DNA of 64,000 nt, from positions 9,223,395 to 9,287,394 of the forward strand of contig NZ_JARXYP010000002.1 in assembly GCF_029893805.1 (NCBI RefSeq), read 5' to 3'. Below, piece after piece: positions 1-7,636 of this stretch (positions are counted from its first letter, which is position 1; every line of letters begins with the position of its first letter). Position numbers and translations under genes: made by a program. The notes under the pieces are model-generated. The model ran no database searches. It was not told the DNA's origin and saw nothing but the letters and a program-made list of their open reading frames with translations. This DNA is from Streptomyces sp. SAI-135. GTDB lineage: Bacteria; Actinomycetota; Actinomycetes; Streptomycetales; Streptomycetaceae.

Positions 1-2
1 AC

Positions 3-1733
3 TTCCTCGTCGAGACCGAGCCGTTCAGCACGGAGAACGGACTCCTCTCGGAGGTGCGCAAGAACCTGCGGCCCAGCCTCAAGGACCGTTACGGGGATCA
101 ACTGGAGGTGCTGTACGAGGAGTTGGTGAGTGGCCGGGAGGAGGCACTGCGCGCGCTGAATGCGGCGGGCCCCGATCAGCCGGTGTTCGAGGCGATCCGA
201 GCAGCGGCGAGCGCGCTGCTCGGCTGCCCCGCCTCCGAGCTGCGGCCCACCGCACGCTTCACCGATCTCGGCGTCGACTCGCTGTCGGCGTTGTCCTTCT
301 CGCAACTGCTGCGGGACGCCTTCGCCGTGGAGGTGCCGGTCGGGGTGTTGCTCAGCGCCGGCAATAACCTCCAAGCGGTCGCGGACCACATCGAGGCGGC
401 CCGCGCCGGCGCCGCCGGGCGTCCGTCGTCCGCGTCGGTGCACGGCGCGGATGCCGCCGAGGTGCGCGCGGACGAGCTGACGCTGGAGAAGTTCCTCGAC
501 GTCACGACCCTGGGCAGTGCCCGCCCAGCTTCCGGCGTCGCCCCGCACACCGTGTTGCTGACCGGCGCCAACGGCTACCTCGGCCGGTTCATGTGCCTGC
601 ACTGGCTGGAGCGCCTGTCGGAGACCGGCGGCCGGCTGATCTGCGTAATACGAGGCCGCGACGACGCCGACGCCCGCCGTCGGCTGGACGCCGCACTCGA
701 CAGCGGTGACCAGCAGCTTCTCTCCCGTTATCAGGAGTTGGCGGATCGACATCTTGAGGTGCTGGCCGGCGACATCAGCGAGGAGCGGCTAGGGCTCGAC
801 GAGGACACCTGGAAGCGGCTCGCCATGGACGTCGACGCCGTCTTCCACCCCGCGGCGCTCGTCAACCACGTCCTGCCCTACGAACAGCTCTTCGGCCCGA
901 ACGTCGTCGGCACCGCCGAACTGATCCGGCTGGCCCTGACCGGCAAAGTCAAGCCGTTCACCTACCTCTCCACGGTCGCCGTGGCAGGCGGTCTCGATCC
1001 GGCCCGGCTCGACGAGAGCGCCGACATCCGCGAGGCGAGCACCGCCCGCACGCTGACCGACGGATACGCATCCGGGTACGCCACCAGCAAATGGGCCGGC
1101 GAGGTATTGCTGCGCCGCGCGCACGAGGAATATGGACTCCCCGTCACCGTTCTGCGCTCCGACATGATCCTGGCCCACCGCAGGCACGCAGGCCAGTTGA
1201 ACGTCCCCGACATGTTCACGCGGCTGCTGTTCAGCATCCTGACCACGGGGATTGCGCCAGCCTCGTTCTACCGGCCTGATGCCGACGGCGAGCGGGCGCG
1301 GGCCCACTACGACGGACTGCCGGGTGACTTCGTCGCCGAGGCCGTCAACACGCTCGGCAGCGCAGGCGCCACCGGTTACCGGACGTACAACGTGGTCAAC
1401 CCGCACGACGACGGTGTCTCGCTGGACACCTTTGTGGACTGGCTCATCGCCGCCGGGCACCCGGTCATTCGTATCGCCGACTACGACGAGTGGTTCGCCC
1501 GCTTCGAGACGGCCCTGAGGGCCCTGCCGGAGGCACGGCGGCAGTACTCGCTGTTGCCGTTGCTGCACACCGTCCGTCGGCCCGACGAGCCGATGAACGG
1601 TTCGACGATCCCGGCGGTGCGTTTCACGGAGGCAGTGCGGAAATCAGGGCTCGCGAATGGCGAAATCCCTCATGTGGAGGCGCAGTTGATCGAAAAATAC
1701 ACGGCGGACCTGCAGTTGCTCGAACTGATCTGA
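3..1733 (+). CDS. car: Carboxylic acid reductase, C-terminal part (5' end outside window)
   Basis: The frame is open from base 3, so the gene starts upstream; about 576 residues are visible. The first residues (VETEPFSTENGLLS) match the end of a CAR adenylation domain. A carrier-protein domain follows, with the phosphopantetheine Ser in LGVDSLSAL (Ser codon 279-281). A thioester-reductase domain has the NADPH loop TGANGYLG (561-584) and a catalytic YATSK pair (1077-1091). CAR enzymes activate a carboxylic acid with ATP, load it on the carrier arm and release it as an aldehyde with NADPH. A MarR-type gene starts 73 bases downstream in the same direction and could be co-transcribed. The domain order and motifs make the family assignment strong; the substrate cannot be read from the sequence. 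Confidence 0.93.
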   Translation, partial: FLVETEPFSTENGLLSEVRKNLRPSLKDRYGDQLEVLYEELVSGREEALRALNAAGPDQPVFEAIRAAASALLGCPASELRPTARFTDLGVDSLSALSFSQLLRDAFAVEVPVGVLLSAGNNLQAVADHIEAARAGAAGRPSSASVHGADAAEVRADELTLEKFLDVTTLGSARPASGVAPHTVLLTGANGYLGRFMCLHWLERLSETGGRLICVIRGRDDADARRRLDAALDSGDQQLLSRYQELADRHLEVLAGDISEERLGLDEDTWKRLAMDVDAVFHPAALVNHVLPYEQLFGPNVVGTAELIRLALTGKVKPFTYLSTVAVAGGLDPARLDESADIREASTARTLTDGYASGYATSKWAGEVLLRRAHEEYGLPVTVLRSDMILAHRRHAGQLNVPDMFTRLLFSILTTGIAPASFYRPDADGERARAHYDGLPGDFVAEAVNTLGSAGATGYRTYNVVNPHDDGVSLDTFVDWLIAAGHPVIRIADYDEWFARFETALRALPEARRQYSLLPLLHTVRRPDEPMNGSTIPAVRFTEAVRKSGLANGEIPHVEAQLIEKYTADLQLLELI

Positions 1734-1806
1734 CACGCGCGGGGCTATCGGTAATCGGGGGCCAGGAATATTTCAGGTTATCAAGTAAAGGGGGACCCTG
1801 GAGCCC

Positions 1807-2241
1807 ATGCCCACTCCTCATAAGACCCGGCCCGACGCGCTCACCCTGGAAGTGGTGGAGCTCATCGGGGACGTGGCGGCCCGCTTCTACTCGGACTACG
1901 AGGACGCGGCCGCGGAGCACGCCCTCACCGATGTGCAGGCGCGGCTGCTGGGTCTGCTGTCCCTGGAGCCGCTGCCCATGCGCAAACTGGCCCAGAAACT
2001 GAAGTGCGAGCCGTCGAACGTCACCGGGATAGTGGACCGGCTGGAGACGCGCGGACTGGTGGAACGGCGCCCCGATCCCGCGGACCGCCGGGTCAAGGTG
2101 GCGGCAGCGACGGAGGCGGGCCTCCAGGTGGCCCGGGAACTGCAGGGAGGCCTGCAGTTCGCCCGCGAGCCACTGGCAGGGCTGTCCCAGGGCGAACGGG
2201 AGTTGCTGCGGGATCTGTTGCGGCTGATGCGGGACGCGTGA
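1807..2241 (+). CDS. MarR-family transcriptional regulator
   Basis: A 144-residue protein of typical MarR size. The middle carries a winged-helix pattern: PMRKLAQKL, then a recognition helix with CEPSNVTGIVDRLETRG, then the wing RRPDPADRRVKV. MarR proteins are dimeric repressors that usually leave DNA on binding a phenolic or lipophilic ligand. It lies between a carboxylic acid reductase and an FAD monooxygenase, so either neighbour could be its target. The 294-bp gap downstream contains one arm of a 20-bp inverted repeat, but that arm does not look like a classical internal MarR palindrome. Confidence 0.9.
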   Translation: MPTPHKTRPDALTLEVVELIGDVAARFYSDYEDAAAEHALTDVQARLLGLLSLEPLPMRKLAQKLKCEPSNVTGIVDRLETRGLVERRPDPADRRVKVAAATEAGLQVARELQGGLQFAREPLAGLSQGERELLRDLLRLMRDA

Positions 2242-2335
2242 GCCAGGTCCCACTGCGACGTCCGGTCGTACCCGCCGGGCGCCGTTGCGGAGGCAGGGGG
2301 CTAGGACTTGTCCGGCCGATCATTGTCCGGTGCCG

Positions 2336-2355
2336 CTGAACCTTGACCGTTTGCC
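2336..2355 (+). repeat. Left arm of a perfect 20-bp inverted repeat
   Basis: CTGAACCTTGACCGTTTGCC here is the exact reverse complement of 3685-3704. The two arms enclose only the FAD monooxygenase gene plus short flanks (1369 bp outer to outer). Flanking bases do not continue the match. It could be the terminal repeats of a small non-autonomous mobile cassette, or paired regulatory sites. Confidence 0.75.
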
Positions 2356-2535
2356 GCTGCGGTTTGATCACTGGTGGCTTCCGCCTTTGAAGTTTGGCCA
2401 GTGGAACTCGGTGGGGTCTGGAGGGCGGTAGGGCACCGCCGCACGCGAGCGAAAACATCCAGCGCCATGCGTCCGCCCAGCTCAGGCTGATCCGTTGGCG
2501 TCGTCACGTTGTCCGTTATTGGCAAGGAGACCTTC

Positions 2536-3642
2536 ATGAACAAATCTCACACTTTGATCGTCGGGGCCGGAATATCCGGCCTGGCGCTGGCTAAAGCTCT
2601 TCTGGACCGCGGAATGACGGTGGAGGTCGTTGAGCGCCGCGCCGCCGAAGGACAAGCCCTCGGCACCGGTCTCTACCTTCCGGCGAACGCCGTCCGTACA
2701 CTCCACGGCATCGGCGTGGGGGACCAGGTGGCCAAGCGCGCGGAACCCGTGACATGGCAGCGGCTCCAGGACCAGCGCGGGCGCCCGCTCGCCGAGTTCG
2801 AGGTCAGCCGAATCTGGGGCGAGGTCGGCCGCTGCCTGGCCATCACCCGGGGCGATCTGCACGAGGTGCTGCGTACGGCGGTCGACGGCACCGTCGTCCG
2901 TCACAACACCGAGGTGAGGTCCGTGTCCGACGACGGGACCGTGACTTTCGCGGGCGGCGCAAGCGGCACGTACGACCTGGTGGTGGGTGCGGACGGCATC
3001 AACTCCGCCGTGCGGCGCTCCCTTTTCGGCGGTCCCGAACCGCGTTTCCTGGGCCAGTTGTGCTGGCGGTTCATCGCCGACGACACCGCCGCGATACCGG
3101 CCATCACCGACTGGACCGCGCGCCTGGGCGGCAAGGGCCGCACGTTCCTGACCGTGCGGCTCAATGGTGGCCGCGTCTACTGCTACGCCGACATCAACAG
3201 CCCCGTCCCCACCCCTCCGGCCGGAGACTGGCGCGCCCTCTTCGCAGACTTCGGTGGTCCCGTCCCGCGCTTGCTGGAGCAGGGCGCCAACGCGCACTTC
3301 GCCGCGCTGCACGAGAGCGAGAACACGGTCTGGACGCGTCCCCGCGCTGTCCTTGTAGGTGATGCCGCCCACGCCTTCTCCCCGAGCATGGCTCAGGGCG
3401 GCGCGATGGCCCTCGAAGACGCCCTGGTGCTCGCCGATACTCTCGCGACCGGACCTGATGTCCCCACGGCCCTCGCGGCCTTCCAGGCCCGGCGAGCCAG
3501 CCGGGTCGCCTGGGTAGTGAGCCAAAACCACCGCCGTGACAAGGCCCGCAACCTGCCCACTCCGCTGCGCAACTTCACGATCCGCCGGGCCGGGGAGCGC
3601 CTCTTCAAGGCCAACCACGCACCCCTGCACGCCCTCCCGTAG
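2536..3642 (+). CDS. FAD-dependent monooxygenase (PheA/TetX-like, group A flavoprotein)
   Basis: A 368-residue flavoprotein. The start ATG at 2536 is chosen because AAGGAG lies six bases upstream; in-frame codons before it have no such site. The N-terminus carries the Rossmann dinucleotide motif (IVGAGISGLALAKALLDRG, then a ribose-binding VVERR). A mid-domain VVGADGINSAVR is the DG motif, and GDAAHAFSPSMAQGGAMALEDA is the second FAD GD motif. Such enzymes hydroxylate aromatic or polyketide substrates using NAD(P)H and O2. It stands alone between perfect 20-bp inverted repeats and downstream of a MarR gene. A decayed coding region follows. Confidence 0.92.
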   Translation: MNKSHTLIVGAGISGLALAKALLDRGMTVEVVERRAAEGQALGTGLYLPANAVRTLHGIGVGDQVAKRAEPVTWQRLQDQRGRPLAEFEVSRIWGEVGRCLAITRGDLHEVLRTAVDGTVVRHNTEVRSVSDDGTVTFAGGASGTYDLVVGADGINSAVRRSLFGGPEPRFLGQLCWRFIADDTAAIPAITDWTARLGGKGRTFLTVRLNGGRVYCYADINSPVPTPPAGDWRALFADFGGPVPRLLEQGANAHFAALHESENTVWTRPRAVLVGDAAHAFSPSMAQGGAMALEDALVLADTLATGPDVPTALAAFQARRASRVAWVVSQNHRRDKARNLPTPLRNFTIRRAGERLFKANHAPLHALP

Positions 3643-3684
3643 CCAGCCCAAAACCGCCGTAGTCGATCACCGTCAAAGTCCGGT

Positions 3685-3704
3685 GGCAAACGGTCAAGGT
3701 TCAG
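3685..3704 (+). repeat. Right arm of the perfect 20-bp inverted repeat
   Basis: GGCAAACGGTCAAGGTTCAG is the exact reverse complement of 2336-2355. It lies 42 bases after the monooxygenase stop codon. Directly beyond it is a stretch that reads like broken coding sequence. Confidence 0.75.
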
Positions 3705-3705
3705 T

Positions 3706-4258
3706 GTTATCCCCGCAACTACCTGGCCTTTCTCAAACAGGCCGCCGCCCTGTGCTGCTACAACGCGTTTACCAGTTCATCGTCGACCGGCTCAAAGACC
3801 GGCGCCGCGAGCCGTACTCCGACGGCCGTGAGGCGTACGAAACCGACCGGAACGCCGCGCACGATCTGGAGAAACACTTCACCGAGGCCGTACATGCCGA
3901 CGACCTCGGCACAGCTGAGCAACTCGCTCAACAACATGGCGGCTCCGTGGTGCGACCACCCTCACCACCCGGCCAATCAGGCCCCGACGAGCACCAGGGC
4001 CGACCCGACGGCCCCGGGTACCCGGTCGTGAGGTGGCAGTTCGTCCTTCCAGGCGGCGTGGTCGCCCCGATGATGGCGCTCACGCCGACCGTGATCAGCG
4101 CCCGCAGTACGTCGTGGGCAGGATCGGCCACCATCCTGCTCGTCGACGACGTGTTCACCAGCGGATCGCAGCTCCAGCACGTCGCGCTCCGGCTCCGGGC
4201 GTCCGGAGCCGCCGACGTCCGGGGGCTCGTTCTCGCCCGGGTCCCCTGGAGCGGATGA
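3706..4258 (+). pseudogene. Decayed coding remnants, ending in a phosphoribosyltransferase-like fragment
   Basis: There is no intact gene. An in-frame piece near 3706-3766 reads YPRNYLAFLKQAAALCCYNAF, then shifts frame to a charged stretch (FIVDRLKDRR...EQLAQQHG) that I do not recognise. The last part, about 4117-4258, is clearer. It reads ILLVDDVFTSGSQLQ followed by LRASGAADVRGLVLARVPW, which matches the PRPP-binding loop and following strand of ComF-like phosphoribosyltransferases. The upstream half of that enzyme is missing. The adjoining IS5-type element suggests insertion and deletion eroded this locus. Confidence 0.55.
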
Positions 4259-4389
4259 CGTCGCCCCGGGCACCGGGACTGGGCCTGTCGGCTGGGTCTG
4301 GCCGGTCGGTCAGTGCCGGACGCTTCGTATCGAACTCACGCGGCTTGACCAGGACGGTGATCATGCGGCAGCTGAGGCCCCTCGAGGAA

Positions 4390-5242
4390 AATCGGGCGGA
4401 GCAGGCCAACTGGCCCTGACGAAGCCTCTGGACGTGGCGGTGGGTGATCAGGCAGACGGCCAGTCCAAGGAAGGCCTCGTGGATGTCGTCGCGTCGTTCC
4501 CATCGGATGCGCAGGCGTCGGAAGCCGTGCAGCCAGGAGATCGTGCGCTCGACGACCCAGCGGAAGGTGCCCAGACCGGTGCCGTGCGGCTGGCCTCGCT
4601 CGGCGATCGCGGGCCGGATGCCACGCTGCCGAAGCAGCCGCCGGTACTTGTCGTGGTCGTAGCCGCGGTCCGCGAAGAGCATGTCGGGCCGTCTCCGCGG
4701 CCGTCCGACGACGCCGGCCACGGGCGGGATCTTGTCCAGCAGCGGCAGCAGTTGGGTGACGTCGTTACGGTTGCCGCCGGTCAGCGACACCGCGAGCGGG
4801 ATGCCCTGCCCGTCGGTGATGAGGTGGTGCTTGCTGCCCGGGCGTGCGCGGTCGACCGGGCTGGGCCCGCTTTTGGGCCCCTGCGTGCCGCCCGGACGTG
4901 GGAAGAGTCGATCACCGCCCGTGACCAGTCCAGCTGGCTCTTCGACCGCAACTCGTTCAGCAGAAGCTGATGCAGCTGGTCCCACACACCCGCCTCGTTC
5001 CACGCCGCAAGACGCCGCCAACACGTCATTCCCGAGCCGAAGCCCAGCTCCTGAGGCAGATACTCCCACTGGATGCCGGTGTGCAGGACGAAGAGGATGC
5101 CGCACAATGCCTGCCGGTCGGGCACTCGGGGCCGTCCCTCGACTGCTTGGGCGGCGGCTCGGGCAGCAACGGCTCGATCAGCGACCACAGTTCGTCCGAC
5201 ACAATCCACGGCCGCGACTGACGCTTGCCCTGTCCTCATCAA
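4390..5242 (-). pseudogene. IS5-family transposase, frameshifted
   Basis: Three reading-frame pieces make up one transposase. The far N-terminus (IVSDELWSLIEPLLPEPPPKQ, about 5135-5215) is in one frame. The next piece (VEGRPRVPDRQALCGILFVL through WSRAVIDSSHVRAARRGPK) is in another. The C-terminal half (GPKSGPSPVDRARPGSKHHL, TGGNRNDVTQLLPLLD, FADRGYDHDKYRRLL, RWVVERTISWLHGFRRLRIR) is in a third. The last switch sits on CCCAAAA (minus strand, 4871-4877), a plausible -1 slippery site of the kind used by two-ORF IS5 elements. The first switch, near 5130, looks like a simple one-base loss. The DDE catalytic motifs are present in the second half. Probably inactive. Confidence 0.75.
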
Positions 5243-5290
5243 CGAGCGATCAAGCAGACAGTCACATGATCAACCCGCTCTTGTTAGAGC
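4390..5290 (-). mobile_element. IS5-family insertion sequence (approximate ends)
   Basis: A DDE transposase of the IS5 type, read on the minus strand, fills this interval. The right edge is placed where the neighbouring SDR reading frame loses homology (about 5290). The left edge is only inferred from the end of transposase similarity near 4390. I could not find convincing terminal inverted repeats or a target duplication, so the ends are uncertain. The SDR on its right is cut off after NTVCPGL and its missing 3' end is not found on the other side, so the insertion was accompanied by a deletion. Confidence 0.6.
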
Positions 5291-5846
5291 CAGCAAGGCC
5301 GGGGCAGACCGTGTTGGCCCGGACGCCGTGCTTGCCCTCATCGCAGGCCACGGAGCGCGTCAGGTTGGCAACGGCTGCCTTGACGGCGTTGTAGCCGGCG
5401 TGTGACCAGCCGCCTCCGAGAGAGGAGACGGAACCGATGTTGACGATGGAGCCCTTGGTGGCCCGCAGGTGTGGCAGCGCGGCACGGGTGGTGTAGAAGA
5501 CGCTGCTCAGGTCCGCGCCCACGCACCTTTGCCAGTCCTCGTCGGAGGTGTCCTCCACGCTGCCGACGAGGTTCATGCCGGCAGCGTTGATGAGAGTGTC
5601 GATGCGCCCAAAGCGGTTGACCGCCGCCTGGATGAGGGCGTCGCACTCCGCGCGGACGGACACGTCGACGGTGAAAACCAGGACGCGGTCCTGCGGCGTG
5701 TCGGCAGCCGCCTGCTCCAGGCGCTCCTTGCGACGTCCAGAGATCACAACCGAGGCACCTTCGTCCAAGAGGCGGCGCGCCGCGGCCAGGCCGATGCCGG
5801 AGCCGCCGCCGGTAATGACTGCTGCCTTGCCGTCGAAGCGAGACAT
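5262..5846 (-). pseudogene. SDR-family oxidoreductase truncated at its 3' end
   Basis: Typical classical short-chain dehydrogenase: cofactor motif TGGGSGIGLA at the N-terminus, NAAG strand motif, catalytic Ser in NIGSVSS and the YNAVK pair. Homology stops after VRANTVCPGL, where this family continues for another 60 or so residues with the substrate-binding lid. The last residues (AGSNKSGLIM) come from the abutting IS element. The catalytic core is intact but the protein is about 194 residues instead of about 250, so it is most likely inactive. Confidence 0.8.
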
Positions 5847-5941
5847 GACTGTTCCTTTCGATGTGCGTGTCTTACGTGTTGTCGCGTCACGGGGCGCGCT
5901 TGCCGGATCGCGGGGCGACGCGGGAGCGCAGGTCCGTCCTT

Positions 5942-6643
5942 CTACTCGCCCGCGGGGAAGTCCGCGCTGCGGGTGGTCTTCTCCCAGGCCTTGAACTCCT
6001 CAGCACGGGACGCGAGCTGGGCGGTGGCGAGGTCGTAAGCGTCCGCGCCGAGCAGCAGATGGTGAGGCGGTACGGGGGCGGTGACCGCCGCGAGCAGTGC
6101 GCGGGCCGCGCGGTCCGGATCACCGGCCTGCTTGCCGACCGAGTCGTGGTATGCCCGGCGGGCAGCGCCGGCGGTCTGGTCGTAGTCCGCGATCGGGTCT
6201 TGCGTCTCCTGCGAGGAACCGGCCCAGTCGGTGCGGAATGCGGACGGCTCAACCGTCATGACTGAGATGCCGAAGGGCTCCACCTCATGACGCAGGCATT
6301 CCGAGAGGCCCTCCACGGCAAACTTGGCGGCGCAGTAGTAACCGACAGCCGGATGACCGACCAGACCGCCGATGGAGGTCAAGTTCACGATCGTGCCCGA
6401 CCGGCGGGCTCGCATCCCCGGCAGCACCGTGTGGATGACACGAGCGACACCGTGGAAGTTGACGTCGAACATCCGGTCGACCGTCTCGGGATCCGTCTCC
6501 GGCGAGTTCCTTTACCTGTTCCGTCCTCCGGGAGGTGACGACCACGCGGAAGCCTTCGTCCAGAAGATGCGCGGCGAGCTGCGGCCGAACCCGGTCGAAC
6601 AGCCTGTCACCAGCCACACCGGCGCTTCCTGTGTGCTGACCAT
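5942..6643 (-). pseudogene. SDR-family oxidoreductase, frameshifted and internally deleted
   Basis: The ATG at 6641-6643 has a good purine-rich site (GGGAGAGGG) upstream and reads VWLVTGCSTGFGR, the normal start of an SDR. The frame then shifts near 6590 to AAHLLDEGFRVVVTSRR. After KELAGD about 60-70 residues are missing, and a third frame resumes at ETVDRMFDVNFHGV and runs cleanly to the stop, with TSIGG, YCAAKFAVEGLSE and a normal C-terminus. The SDR catalytic Tyr and Lys are visible in YYCAAK. A shorter product from an internal start would lack the cofactor-binding fold. Confidence 0.8.
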
Positions 6644-6830
6644 TTCCCTCTCCCTAGCGCTCATCCAAAGCACCTTGTCCCTGCATGTTCCGGGCTCGAA
6701 GAAAAGGATGACCTCATCGTCCGCGGCCAGGCAGGCCGCCGTTTACCTGGGAGAATCCTTCCTAGGAAAGGCCGCCTGTCGTCTCTGCCGAGCACGAGGA
6801 AGGCAGGCCGGCGGATGTCGCAGCAGGGCC

Positions 6831-6881
6831 GACAGCATCCGCAGGCATCACGTTTCTGGTGATGCTTGTGCGAATGCTGTC
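6831..6881 (+). other. Long imperfect palindrome (hairpin) in intergenic DNA
   Basis: Outer arms GACAGCAT / ATGCTGTC, middle arms CGCA / TGCG and inner arms GCATCAC / GTGATGC stack around a seven-base loop GTTTCTG, giving a roughly 21-bp interrupted stem. It lies between a broken SDR and an IS3 remnant in the otherwise gene-free stretch 6644-6942, where I see nothing else. It could be a terminator, a folded RNA or DNA recombination site, or the end of a lost mobile element. There is no T-tract after it. Confidence 0.6.
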
Positions 6882-6942
6882 GCTCTCGAGTCCGTTCTCG
6901 GGGCAAGTAGTCTGCTGAACCGCTCCGGAATCGGTGGAGGCT

Positions 6943-7185
6943 CTATGCGCTGACTCCAGCTGCCGGTTGGGGTTGGTGTTGCGCGTAGTGGTTGGTCTCG
7001 TGCTCGTGTGGCGGGATGTCCCCGATCGCCGTGTGGAGGCGCTGGTTGTTGAGCCAGTCGACCCATTCCGCGGTGGCGAGTTCGACGTCGGCGAGGCCGT
7101 GCCAGGGCTTGCGGGGTTTGATCAGTTCCGTTGTGTAGAGGCCGATCTGGGATTCCATGAGCGCGTTGTCCAGGGCGTCGCCAGG
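6943..7185 (-). pseudogene. IS3-family transposase (OrfB) C-terminal remnant
   Basis: The minus strand reads GDALDNALMESQIGLYTTEL and then WVDWLNNQRLHTAIGDIPP. This is the characteristic end of IS3-group integrase-type transposases, including the final catalytic Glu region (the E in ALMESQ). Everything upstream of GDALDNA is missing and replaced by an ABC-transporter gene fragment on the other strand. Confidence 0.8.
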
Positions 7186-7636
7186 TCGTCCCGCCCGTGC
7201 TCATCCCGGAGGGTGTCCGGCTCGGCGGGCTGCTCGTGCCGCTGCCGCGGGCCACCGCGCGGGCCGAGGCACCGAGGGGGCCCACCGAACTGGAGCTGGG
7301 CGTATGGCCGGAACGGTTCGAGGTGCTGCGGGTGCAGGACACCGGCAGTCCCGGTCTGGACATCGTGGTCGACGCTGTGGAGGACACCGGCGCGGTCGCC
7401 TGCCTCCACGCGACGGCGACGATCGGGACGCAGTTCGTGCCGCTGGTCGTCCGGCTGCCGGGCCGCCCCGACCAGGGCAAGGGGCCCGGCCGCGGGTCAT
7501 GGTGCGCGGGGACGGCGTGCACTGCTTCCACGCGGGCACCGGGCTGCGGCTTCCCCGGGAAACGGAGTCCGTCACGACGGATGTGCCGGTTCCCGGGGAG
7601 GACGTACCGCGGGACGTCACGCCACGGTCAACGTGA
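7186..7636 (+). pseudogene. Sugar ABC-transporter ATPase (MsiK/UgpC-like), C-terminal TOBE fragment, frameshifted
   Basis: The first part reads VRLGGLLVPLPRATARAEA, ELELGVWPERFEVLR and VVDAVEDTGAVACLHATATI. This is the regulatory/TOBE tail of MalK-type ATPases that serve several sugar importers in actinomycetes. Near 7490 the frame shifts and the expected tail resumes as VMVRGDGVHCFHAGTGLRLP. The whole nucleotide-binding domain is missing, cut at the IS3 remnant. The end overlaps the 3' end of the convergent beta-helix gene by about 20 bases. Confidence 0.7.
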
